A DNA stretch of 24,089 nucleotides, taken from positions 1 through 24,089 of the forward strand of contig CAUGRT010000040.1 in NCBI GenBank assembly GCA_959602045.1, written 5' to 3'. A program made the position numbers and the translations under genes. The notes below the pieces were generated by a model that saw nothing but the letters and a program-made list of their open reading frames with translations, made no database searches and was not told where the DNA came from. This stretch comes from an uncultured Clostridia bacterium (GTDB lineage Bacteria; Bacillota; Clostridia; UBA1381). The number at the start of each line of letters is the position of its first letter. The stretch's first letter is position 1. Positions 1 through 7,912 of the stretch are shown here, piece by piece.

Positions 1-2
1 AC

Positions 3-71
3 GGCTTACTGGGAGAACTGAAATTTACCGGAAAATGTCTTTTGAAGGAAAGAAATAATGAATCGCAATAA
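3..71 (+). CDS. C-terminal tail of a gene that starts before the window
   Basis: An open frame runs from the window edge and ends at TAA (69-71), reading GLLGELKFTGKCLLKERNNESQ-like residues in two short blocks. It is followed 18 nt later by the next start codon, with a GGGGAG ribosome binding site between them. This is the spacing expected inside an operon, so the cluster that follows probably continues upstream. About 23 residues are too few to name a family. Confidence 0.45.
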   Translation, partial: GLLGELKFTGKCLLKERNNESQ

Positions 72-89
72 CAGAAAGGGGAGATTGGA

Positions 90-773
90 ATGAAACGATC
101 GGAATTAAATCAAATAATGAAAGAAGCGGTAGAGTTTATCGAAAAAATGAATTTCAAGCTGCCGCCGTTTGTCTATTGGTCGCCGGAGGAATGGGCGAAA
201 AAGGGGCATGAGTATGATGAAATCCGCGATAATATGCTCGGCTGGGATATTACCGATTTTGGCAGCGATGATTATTCAAAAATCGGATTGTTGATGATCA
301 CATTACGAAACGGAAATTTCAATAATAAAAAATATACAAAGCCTTATGCGGAAAAGCTTTTAATTGTCCGAGAAGAACAGATTACGCCGTTTCACTTTCA
401 TTGGAGCAAGATGGAGGATATCATAAACCGCGGCGGCGGAAATCTTATGATTCAAGTATACAATTCAACAGAGAATGAGGATCAGGATAAGAAATCTCCT
501 GTTACCATTCTGTCTGACGGCAGAACGTATCAGGTGGAGGCAGGCGGAATTATTAAGCTCATGCCGGGCGAGAGCATTTCGATTCAAACGGGAATGTATC
601 ATAAGTTTTGGGGAGAAAAAGGCAGCGGAACGATTCTTGTCGGAGAGGTATCAAAGGTAAATGACGATCGGGTGGATAATCGCTTCTATGAGCCGACCGG
701 ACGTTTCCCGGAAATTGAAGAAGACGAAACGCCGCTGTACCTGTTGGGTAATGAATATCCGGAGGTGAAATAA
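90..773 (+). CDS. D-lyxose ketol-isomerase family cupin protein
   Basis: This 227-residue protein resembles the D-lyxose isomerase family (cupin fold), whose members interconvert D-lyxose and D-xylulose, or D-mannose and D-fructose, with a divalent metal. The family's metal ligands are visible: His102 and His104 in PFHFHW, Glu109 in KMEDI, and His171 in GMYHKFWGE. The length also fits the family. A GGGGAG site about 10 nt upstream supports the ATG at 90. The stop is directly abutted by the next ATG, so the two are translationally coupled. There is no signal peptide, so it is cytoplasmic. With a GH38 mannosidase-like enzyme in the same operon, mannose or lyxose released inside the cell is a plausible substrate, but that is inference. 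Substrate specificity cannot be read from the sequence. Confidence 0.85.
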   Translation: MKRSELNQIMKEAVEFIEKMNFKLPPFVYWSPEEWAKKGHEYDEIRDNMLGWDITDFGSDDYSKIGLLMITLRNGNFNNKKYTKPYAEKLLIVREEQITPFHFHWSKMEDIINRGGGNLMIQVYNSTENEDQDKKSPVTILSDGRTYQVEAGGIIKLMPGESISIQTGMYHKFWGEKGSGTILVGEVSKVNDDRVDNRFYEPTGRFPEIEEDETPLYLLGNEYPEVK

Positions 774-1430
774 ATGATTTTTCAGGATAAAGACAGAATC
801 GTGTTTGCGGGCGATTCGGTAACGGATATGAATAAGACGCACCCTCTGGGCGAGGGCGGCGGAATGGGGGATTGTTTGGGTGACGGATATGTTCATATGA
901 TCTATGATATGCTTGCCGGGGAGTATCCCGAACGCCGCATCCGAATCACCAACGCCGGAATCAGCGGCAATACAAGTGCGCAGCTGTTGGAGCGTTGGGA
1001 AAGAGATGTATTGGATTTAAAACCGGATTGGGTCAGTATTTTTATCGGAATCAACGATGTTTTGAACCGGTTTGTTTTTCCGGAAAGAGCGGAAATACAA
1101 GTTTCGCATGAGGAATATTCAGAGAATCTGGAAAAGATGATACAAGCCTTAGATGGCAGAACGAAAGGAATATTTATTCTATCTCCTTATACGGCAGAAT
1201 CCAATACGGCGGATCCGATCAGAAAGGAAATGGATTGTTATCGGGAAATGGCAAAGTCGATTGCCGAGCGGCATGCATGTATCTATGTAGACATTCAGGA
1301 AATGTTTGATGAATATTTTACGCACAGACACCAGGCAACCGTTGCATGGGATAGAGTTCATCCGAACAGAGTCGGCGCTTATCTGATTGCAAAGGCATTT
1401 TTGAAGAAGTGCGGATTTGAGTATAAATAG
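774..1430 (+). CDS. SGNH/GDSL-type hydrolase (putative carbohydrate esterase)
   Basis: This 218-residue protein has all four SGNH blocks. Block I is FAGDSVTD with nucleophile Ser15, block II is NAGISGNTS around Gly63, block III is IGINDVLN with Asn94, and block V is WDRVHPN with Asp193 and His196. Such proteins commonly remove acetyl groups from sugars or rhamnogalacturonan, although lipases share the fold. It begins immediately after the stop of the isomerase gene, and its GGAGGTGA ribosome binding site lies inside the end of that gene. There is no signal peptide or membrane segment, so it should act in the cytoplasm on imported, esterified oligosaccharides. The precise ester substrate is unknown. 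It is a different subtype from the second SGNH protein downstream. Confidence 0.88.
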   Translation: MIFQDKDRIVFAGDSVTDMNKTHPLGEGGGMGDCLGDGYVHMIYDMLAGEYPERRIRITNAGISGNTSAQLLERWERDVLDLKPDWVSIFIGINDVLNRFVFPERAEIQVSHEEYSENLEKMIQALDGRTKGIFILSPYTAESNTADPIRKEMDCYREMAKSIAERHACIYVDIQEMFDEYFTHRHQATVAWDRVHPNRVGAYLIAKAFLKKCGFEYK

Positions 1431-1513
1431 ATATACAGAGGTATTATCGGGGCAAAGTATATCCAACAATATTCGTAAGAGAATAGGATTGTCAATATGG
1501 AGGGAAATTTAAG

Positions 1514-3499
1514 ATGATTGATCAAACAAAAATGGTTTTGCGTTATTTTATAGGCTTTGAGAATACGCAGAAACGATTTGAAATGCTTGAGAATTTTCTG
1601 ATGCGGACAGGTATTAGAAGAGTACTTCTCTTTTCGGCACCGTTTGTGGAAGAAAGCTCAATTATTTCTGCGAAGTATTACCGAAAGCATGCACAAATGA
1701 TTCAGCCTTATGCGGATAAGTTAAAGCACGCCGGTGTAGAAGTCGGAATCAATATGCTGTATACAATCGGTCATTGCTTCTATGCGGATGAAAATGAAAC
1801 AGGATTCAGACGGGCTGTGACTATGGATGCAGAAAAATCAAGGGGCTGTGTATGTATGCGTGATAAAAACATTCTTCCGTATATAAAAGAAATTTATCAA
1901 TATTATGCTGCTCTAAAGCCGTCTGTGATTTTTGCGGATGATGATATTCGAGTAATATCTCTTGGACAACTGACCTGTTTTTGCTCTGAGCATATGCGGC
2001 TTATTTCAGAAAAAATAGGAAAAAACCTTACCATTGATGAGGTTAGGGAACATATTATACATTCCGGATATGAAGATGATAAAATACGTAGCGCATATTT
2101 TGAAATGATGCGGGAAGATGTAAATGAGATATTTTATACCATTGCGGATGCGGTTCACGAAATTTCGCCGGAAACTGAAGTCGGAATTATGACAACATCT
2201 TATCCGAGCGTTACGGCGGATCGGGATTTGAAAGTATTTTTTGAGGAAAATTTAATTCAACGAAAAATCAGCAGGATTCGTACGGGAATGGATTTTTACC
2301 GTGAGGGTGAAATTATTTCGATTCCAATGAATTTTTCACATCCAGCGATACAGCGAGAGTTTATAGATAATAATCATGTGGAGATTCAGCCCGAAATTGA
2401 GAACGACACTTGTGGACTGTATCAAAAATCGAACAGCATCACCAGAATACAGCTTCTTTGGTGCCTGACAAATGGTTTTAGAAATATGGAACTGGATTTG
2501 TTTGACCTTGTTGATTATCCGGTTGAGAACTATGAGGAAATTACGGAGATGTTTGTTGCGGATACAAAATACCGCAATGCAATTGCTTGTATTATTCCCG
2601 AGAATCATCGTACAGACGGTATTTCGATTTATGCGCATCCTCGTGCCCTGACAAAGAGAAAAGATGGATTTATGTTTTCAGCAAATTGGTATTCATGGCT
2701 TCAGTTAATGGGGCTACCCCTGAGTACAGACAGGGAAAATTCGGATTTTCTGTTTCTGACCGGAGATGATATGGCTCTCTGCACTGACTGTGAAATTGAT
2801 AGCTTGCTGAAAAAGGGCGCAGTAATTGATTTAAGAGCGGCTAAGCTTCTGGTATACCGTGGTTTTGGAAAACGAATCGGTATTCAAAAAATTGAACCGT
2901 TAACAGAAACCTTTTCCGGAGAACGGTTTAACAAACACGCCTTTAACGGTGAATATCAAAATTTCCACAATTCGAATTACTTCAATTCTTCGTTGATTGA
3001 TGGTAAGAGTGTTGCGAAAATTACCTATGATGACAGAGCAAAACTTGCCTCGCGCATAATCAATCACAGGAAAGAAACGGTCGCGCCGGGGGCGGCGAGC
3101 TTTGAAAATGAATCTGGTGAAAGATTTTTTATACTGCCATCTGCTGATGACGGAATGTTTATCTTTTTCACGAGTATGAACGCCAAACGACGTACACAGT
3201 TGATCAATGCATTTGAGTGGATTGCACGAAAACCGCTTCCCGTTTGTGCGGACAATGAAAGAATGTGTATAAATATCAACCGGTTAGATGATCGAAATGT
3301 AATTACGATGTTTAATCTTTCTTGTGATGAGGCAAAAAATCCGGTGATTCACTATCAGCCCATCGGAACATTAAAGTATTTGTCGCAAGCCGGCAGGATG
3401 TTCAAACTTCCTCATTCTGTTAAAGAGGGGAAACTGATTATTCAAAAAACAATCAAAGCATTCGATGCTTTGATTATCGTGGACGAGGGGGAGAATTAA
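1514..3499 (+). CDS. large uncharacterised protein, probable TIM-barrel glycoside-hydrolase-like enzyme
   Basis: I do not recognise a named family for this 661-residue protein. The layout suggests a clan GH-A-like (beta-galactosidase/GH42-like) architecture. The N-terminal half looks like a (beta/alpha)8 barrel with strands ending in GINMLYTIG (78-86), PSVIFADDDIR (136-146) and EVGIMTTSYPS (222-232). The segment CFCSEHM after the third of these resembles the C-x-C stretches seen in GH42-like barrels. Candidate acidic residues are Asp142-Asp144 and Glu294/Glu296 in VEIQPEIEND. A Rossmann-like middle part and a C-terminal beta domain ending in FDALIIVD follow, as in GH42 relatives. A GGAGGG site supports the start. 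The stop abuts the next gene's ATG. There is no signal peptide. Catalytic function is inference. Confidence 0.6.
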   Translation: MIDQTKMVLRYFIGFENTQKRFEMLENFLMRTGIRRVLLFSAPFVEESSIISAKYYRKHAQMIQPYADKLKHAGVEVGINMLYTIGHCFYADENETGFRRAVTMDAEKSRGCVCMRDKNILPYIKEIYQYYAALKPSVIFADDDIRVISLGQLTCFCSEHMRLISEKIGKNLTIDEVREHIIHSGYEDDKIRSAYFEMMREDVNEIFYTIADAVHEISPETEVGIMTTSYPSVTADRDLKVFFEENLIQRKISRIRTGMDFYREGEIISIPMNFSHPAIQREFIDNNHVEIQPEIENDTCGLYQKSNSITRIQLLWCLTNGFRNMELDLFDLVDYPVENYEEITEMFVADTKYRNAIACIIPENHRTDGISIYAHPRALTKRKDGFMFSANWYSWLQLMGLPLSTDRENSDFLFLTGDDMALCTDCEIDSLLKKGAVIDLRAAKLLVYRGFGKRIGIQKIEPLTETFSGERFNKHAFNGEYQNFHNSNYFNSSLIDGKSVAKITYDDRAKLASRIINHRKETVAPGAASFENESGERFFILPSADDGMFIFFTSMNAKRRTQLINAFEWIARKPLPVCADNERMCININRLDDRNVITMFNLSCDEAKNPVIHYQPIGTLKYLSQAGRMFKLPHSVKEGKLIIQKTIKAFDALIIVDEGEN

Positions 3500-4576
3500 A
3501 TGGACACAATTAAAATCAGAGCAAATCTGAAGAATTTTAAGCGCGGAATCAGTAACGGGAATTTGTCGATAGGATTTGCCGGCGGTTCTATTACGACTGC
3601 ATCTAATCCGGCGAATTGGCCGACTCATCTTCGTGGCTGGCTGGTCAATGCATTTCCGAATGTGCGTTTTCGGATTAATAATGCAGCAATCGGCGCAACA
3701 GGAAGTTTATGTGGTCTTGCACTTGCGCAAAAAGAATTTATTGATTCTAAATGTGACCTTGTATTTATTGAATATGCCGTAAATGATCATTCGATTGACC
3801 GTGAAGAACGTATGCGTACCCGGGAGGGGCTTATTCGAAAACTGATAGCCGCTGACATTGATGTTGTTCTGGTATATACTTATTTTTCTGAAATGTATGA
3901 CAATGACTCAGAACAACTACCTCAGTCAATAGCCGATTTTGAACAACTCGCAGAACATTACAAAATCAGTTCGGTTTATATGGCAAAGCCGGTCTATAAC
4001 ATGGTATCTGAGGGAATGATGCCGATGAATATGTGGCTTCCGGATGGTACGCATCCGCAGGCTTTCGGAAGTTATCTTTATGCGTCAGAGGTAATCCGAT
4101 TTCTTAAGTCAGAATTGGCAAGGGAAGATCATACACCAATGTGTTGCAACAGTCTGCCTGAACCGCTCAATACAAAAAATTGGCAGACATTTCGAGAAAT
4201 TTTACTTGATAGCGTTCATACAAAAGGTGCATGGAGTATTGAAAAGGAACGCGCACTTTCGTGGTTTGATGAAAAACTCTATACCTGTGCATTTAATGCT
4301 TCTATTTCATTCCCGTTTTCGGGACGGGGGATTGCGCTTATTTTCAACTATGGGAAAACAAGCGGAATGATAGAGTATCGTATCGACAGCGGTGAGTGGA
4401 AAAAATATGCCTTTGAGCGCTATTGGTGGGTTCCTGAAGAAAACTTTGTAAATGCAGTAAAATTTGCAGATGATCTGACGGTAGGAGATCATTTGTTTGA
4501 ACTGCGTGTTTCCTACGTCAATCAAAAAGATTTTACATCTTGCACTTGCGGTATATTAAAAATTATGGTGGTTTAG
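3500..4576 (+). CDS. SGNH hydrolase with C-terminal beta-sandwich-like extension
   Basis: The first 200 residues carry SGNH motifs: FAGGSITT with Ser30, INNAAIGATGS with Gly64-67, FIEYAVNDHS with Asn95, and LPDGTHPQAFG with Asp182 and His185. Residues from about 205 to 358 form a second domain rich in beta strands and aromatic residues, for example EYRIDSGEWK and ERYWWVPE. Two-domain SGNH proteins of this form are found among carbohydrate esterases. The ATG touches the stop of the preceding gene, with GGGGGAG as the ribosome binding site, and the next gene starts only 10 nt later, so it is mid-operon. It is cytoplasmic by absence of a signal peptide. Deacylation of an imported oligosaccharide is the most likely job; the exact ester is unknown. 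Confidence 0.82.
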   Translation: MDTIKIRANLKNFKRGISNGNLSIGFAGGSITTASNPANWPTHLRGWLVNAFPNVRFRINNAAIGATGSLCGLALAQKEFIDSKCDLVFIEYAVNDHSIDREERMRTREGLIRKLIAADIDVVLVYTYFSEMYDNDSEQLPQSIADFEQLAEHYKISSVYMAKPVYNMVSEGMMPMNMWLPDGTHPQAFGSYLYASEVIRFLKSELAREDHTPMCCNSLPEPLNTKNWQTFREILLDSVHTKGAWSIEKERALSWFDEKLYTCAFNASISFPFSGRGIALIFNYGKTSGMIEYRIDSGEWKKYAFERYWWVPEENFVNAVKFADDLTVGDHLFELRVSYVNQKDFTSCTCGILKIMVV

Positions 4577-4586
4577 GAGAAGCATT

Positions 4587-6905
4587 ATGCATAAAATATA
4601 TATGATAGGGAACACACATTTTGACCCGGCGTGGGAATGGACATGGGATGAGGCGATGGCGTCTATCCGGGCAACGTTTCGTTCGGCACTCGACAGAATG
4701 AATGAGTATCCGGATTTTTGTTATTCATTTTCAGCGCCGCCGGTCTTTGAGTGGATCAAGAAAACAAATCCGGAAATGTTTGAAGAAATTAAACAGCGCG
4801 TGTCGGAGGGCAGATGGGATTTGGCAGAGGGTTGGTGGAATCAGCCGGACTGCTTTTCGGCAATGGGCGAAAGTTATGTACGCCAGGGATTGTACGGACA
4901 GCAGTATTTGATGCAAAATTTCGGGAAATATTCCGAATGTGTATTTAATACCGACAGCTTTGGACATCCTAATATGCTGCCGCAGATCTTATCCAAATCG
5001 GGAATCAAATACTACTGTCTTTGCCGACCGGAGGAGCCGCATTATCCGCTGAAATTTCCATTGTTTCGATGGAAAAGCTGCGATGGCAGCGAGGTTTTGG
5101 CATTTCGGATTGGCGGAAAAGCCGGAGAGGGTTGGGCGAAGAATACAGCACAAACCATAGAAACAGCGGACGCTTCGGAGTGTGAGCTGTTGATGGTATA
5201 CGGCGTAACCGATCACGGCGGCGCTCCGACAAAGAAATCCATTGAGGATATTATGGCACACGATTGTGCGGAATTTTCAACAGTCAGCGAATATTTTGAA
5301 AAACAGCAGCATGTTGAATATGAAATAGAGGATGAATTTGTAACCGGGGATTTTGGCGTATATAGCAACTTTGCAGCAGTAAAGCAGATGAACCGAAGAG
5401 CGGAATATGCTCTTTTAAATGCAGAAAAAGCTTGCGTTATTGCAAAGGAGAACCATGCAGAGCAACTCACCGATTGCTGGAAAGATGTACTGTTTAATCA
5501 GTTCCATGATATACTCGGCGGAGCGTCGATAAAGGCGGCGTATATTGACGCGCGGAATCTGCATGGCAGAGCGATACAAACAGCCAATGAAATCTTGCAT
5601 TTTAATTTGCAAAAAATTACGTCCAAAATACAAATGCCGGGCAAGAATCCGGAGAATGTTTGGAATTTGGTGTTATGGAATCTGAATTGCTGTGAATATG
5701 ACGGATATATCGAGGCGGAGGTGCAGTGGGCGCATGAGTTTGACTGGTATGACGGAGGAATCACATTAGAGGACGGAAACGGAGAAAGAATCGAAACACA
5801 AATCATAGCGGAACATTCGGCAATCCCGAAATTTCGATCGAGATTTATTTTCAAGGCGAAAATTCCGTCTATGGGGTATCGCTGTTTTAAGGTGATTCAA
5901 AACGGTCATGAGAGTGAAAGAAAAAATGCAGATTTTCGGATTGAAACGGATCGGTTTATTTATACGATTTCTAAGCAAAACGGCGGAATTTGTGAATTGT
6001 TTGATAAGAAAACAAATAGCCTTACGGCAAAAGAGCTGCTTGTTCCGGCTTGTTATGAGGATTTGGGCGACGCATGGTGTTTTAACATAGATGCGTATGG
6101 TGAAAAATGTGGTGAATTTTCGGTTGTGGGAATGGAGTGTGTTGAAAGCGGAGATTTGTTGGATAAAATCAAAGTATCTTTAAAGTACAACAATTCCATA
6201 CTGTATTTTTATTATAAGTTTTATAAACACGAAGCGTATTTTGACGTTGATTATACCGTGAATTGGAACGAAGCACATACTGTTTTTAAGCTGAATTGCA
6301 GGATGCAGTGTGATTCTTTGACTGTTGCCACCCCATATGGACAGATGAAAAGAGGTGCCTCTAAGCGTGATAAGCCGATGGGTGAATGGCTGAAAGCCGG
6401 AAATATGCTGTTGATTTCAAAAAGTAATTTTGCATATAATTTTGATGATGATGTGTTGGGAATTACGGTTCTGCGCAGCCCGGTTTACGGTGATTTTCGA
6501 CTTGGTGAACTGCCTGAAAAATATGACATGATTATGGAACAGGGAATTACAGAGGGAAGTATAAGGATTATGCCGGACATTGAGGATAGCTCTCCGGTTT
6601 TAAGCGCAATGTGCTTTAATAATCCGCCAGTGGTAATATGTGAATCGAACCATGACGGTACATTGCCGGGGGAAATGAGTTATTTATCATTGGAGGCAGA
6701 TCATGCCGCGATAGGAGCAGTAAAATATGCAGAGGACGAAAACGGTATCATAGTGAGGATTGCAGATTACAGCGGTAAAGCACAGCAGACGATACTGTCG
6801 GTGTTTGGGAAACAGCATGCTATACAGCTTGGTGCAAATGAGATAAAAACCTTGCTGATAACAGAGGGTCATGCTGTTGAGGTTAATTTGATAGAAACAG
6901 GATAG
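4587..6905 (+). CDS. glycoside hydrolase family 38 (alpha-mannosidase-like)
   Basis: This 772-residue protein has the GH38 hallmarks. The N-terminal zinc-binding motif is IGNTHFDPAW (His11, Asp13). The catalytic nucleophile is expected at Asp123 in FNTDSFGHPNMLPQIL, and a further zinc ligand is His307 in LFNQFHDILGGASI. A three-helix linker and a long C-terminal beta-sandwich (about 380-772) follow, as in bacterial GH38 enzymes. The family removes alpha-linked mannose from the non-reducing end with retention, using zinc. There is no signal peptide, so it is cytoplasmic. The AGGAG site at 4576-4580 supports the ATG. This is the last intact gene of the operon, and I see no clear hairpin terminator after it. 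The combination with a lyxose/mannose-type isomerase and two esterases suggests use of acylated mannose-containing oligosaccharides. Confidence 0.9.
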   Translation: MHKIYMIGNTHFDPAWEWTWDEAMASIRATFRSALDRMNEYPDFCYSFSAPPVFEWIKKTNPEMFEEIKQRVSEGRWDLAEGWWNQPDCFSAMGESYVRQGLYGQQYLMQNFGKYSECVFNTDSFGHPNMLPQILSKSGIKYYCLCRPEEPHYPLKFPLFRWKSCDGSEVLAFRIGGKAGEGWAKNTAQTIETADASECELLMVYGVTDHGGAPTKKSIEDIMAHDCAEFSTVSEYFEKQQHVEYEIEDEFVTGDFGVYSNFAAVKQMNRRAEYALLNAEKACVIAKENHAEQLTDCWKDVLFNQFHDILGGASIKAAYIDARNLHGRAIQTANEILHFNLQKITSKIQMPGKNPENVWNLVLWNLNCCEYDGYIEAEVQWAHEFDWYDGGITLEDGNGERIETQIIAEHSAIPKFRSRFIFKAKIPSMGYRCFKVIQNGHESERKNADFRIETDRFIYTISKQNGGICELFDKKTNSLTAKELLVPACYEDLGDAWCFNIDAYGEKCGEFSVVGMECVESGDLLDKIKVSLKYNNSILYFYYKFYKHEAYFDVDYTVNWNEAHTVFKLNCRMQCDSLTVATPYGQMKRGASKRDKPMGEWLKAGNMLLISKSNFAYNFDDDVLGITVLRSPVYGDFRLGELPEKYDMIMEQGITEGSIRIMPDIEDSSPVLSAMCFNNPPVVICESNHDGTLPGEMSYLSLEADHAAIGAVKYAEDENGIIVRIADYSGKAQQTILSVFGKQHAIQLGANEIKTLLITEGHAVEVNLIETG

Positions 6906-6942
6906 TTAAAAACGTTTGAATGGGTAAAAGTATCAGATATTA

Positions 6943-6971
6943 TTGACAATGTGAGTTTGACTGTGTTATAC
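6943..6971 (+). promoter_or_regulatory. promoter-like sequence in front of decayed genes
   Basis: TTGACA at 6943-6948 and TTATAC at 6966-6971 are separated by 17 nt, matching a sigma-A promoter except for two bases of the -10 box. Only broken reading frames follow. It is either a leftover promoter of the lost gene or a chance match; the stretch also reads as a short open frame. Confidence 0.35.
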
Positions 6972-7006
6972 ACAATTCCGTAATGCTTGATCATCAGCGA
7001 GTTTAA

Positions 7007-7482
7007 ATTTTCCACATTTCTTGCAGCGGCAAGCCACATTTCTTCGTGGTGACATTATATATCAAGGATTACGGAGTTTTAACCGATGATCCGAAAAAGT
7101 ATGGTATTTTTGCGGTCAACAATATCATTGGCGATATATTTGAAGAGGGAAATTATATCTATACGGAAATTGACCGAGTACCGGTTTATGTAGTTTCGTG
7201 TAAGAATAACGATGCGAAAACACGTTAAGGGTATATAGAAAAGTTTAAAAAAGCCGAGGAATTGTCAGAGGAGATTCTCGGGATATGCGTCTGGAATTTA
7301 TAACCGATGCAGACACCGCTAACATAACTGTATCAAAGCTTGCGCTCTTGCCGACAAGTGATGTTGTTTATAACGATAAAAACGGAAATCGTCTGGCGAT
7401 TCGACTTACGGCTTCGGGCAGCGTCAATATAACCGTGAAACTGACGCCGTATGATTTGGATGGTACGCGTAGAAGAGTATAA
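7007..7482 (+). pseudogene. decayed gene, possibly C-terminal part of a polysaccharide lyase
   Basis: Protein-like sequence is broken into at least two frames. The first runs from 7007 through FFVVTLYIKDYGVLTDD to a TAA at 7226-7228 and continues in frame to another TAA near 7300. The second frame starts around 7285 (RLEFITDADTANITVSKLAL) and ends at TAA 7480-7482, giving beta-strand-like sequence such as GNRLAIRLTASGSVNI. The second part resembles C-terminal beta domains of heparinase II/III-like lyases, but I am not certain. No start codon with a good ribosome binding site is present. I regard it as a relic of a carbohydrate-active gene that belonged to the neighbouring operon. Confidence 0.5.
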
Positions 7483-7668
7483 TACACCGCTGGTTACGTG
7501 GAAACAAGCGGTCTTTTGGAAATGGGCGATTTGTTGGATGGGAATGAAGCAAAATATTATAAAGATGCCGGATTGAAAATGCTGAAAGCGTGGATTGATA
7601 CCTGCGCGGTTAAGAATCTCAAAGAGTCTGATGGATTGCTGCTTCATTCAACTATGATGATATGGTAA
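7483..7668 (+). pseudogene. fragment of a GH88-like unsaturated glucuronyl hydrolase
   Basis: Directly after the TAA of the preceding relic, in the same frame, the sequence reads AGYVETSGLLEMGDLLDG, AKYYKDAGLKMLKAWID and GLLLHST. This corresponds to the C-terminal helical part of GH88 enzymes (ASGLLEL, YYxAALKIL, GLLLHGT). GH88 enzymes remove unsaturated uronic acids left by polysaccharide lyases. Only about 60 residues survive of an expected 370 or so, and the frame stops at 7666-7668. The fragment is fused to the relic before it, which suggests a deletion. Confidence 0.6.
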
Positions 7669-7786
7669 AAATCGGGAGCATACCGAGGTCGGAATTGGGG
7701 TTGCAGTGCTGATGAGTCATGTTGCGGCGAGTGTTGCTGCCGCTATCTGCGAAATGCTTTCTTTCAAAAAAAATGGGCGAGCATAA
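7661..7786 (+). pseudogene. open fragment of unknown origin
   Basis: In another frame, overlapping the GH88 relic's end, the sequence reads KNREHTEVGIGVAVLMSH and AASVAAAICEML before a TAA at 7784-7786. The regular Ala-rich helix looks like real coding sequence, perhaps the C-terminus of an oxidoreductase or isomerase. I cannot assign a family. It has no plausible start. From 7787 to 7849 I see nothing recognisable. Confidence 0.35.
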
Positions 7787-7849
7787 CATAAGTTAAATTC
7801 ATCGAAAAAGCACAACTTCCCGATGACCAATATACAATCGGAATACAAA

Positions 7850-7904
7850 AAAAATCTCAAAGTAAATGCAAACACGGAAAGTACGCATTTACTTTGAGAT
7901 TTTT
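7850..7904 (-). terminator. rho-independent terminator of the diguanylate cyclase gene
   Basis: A perfect 20-nt inverted repeat (7850-7869 and 7885-7904) has a 15-nt loop. On the - strand the right half ends in a run of eight T residues. It begins 9 nt past the stop codon of the - strand gene. The symmetric A/T tails mean it could also stop + strand transcription from the decayed region. Confidence 0.88.
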
Positions 7905-7912
7905 CACATAGA

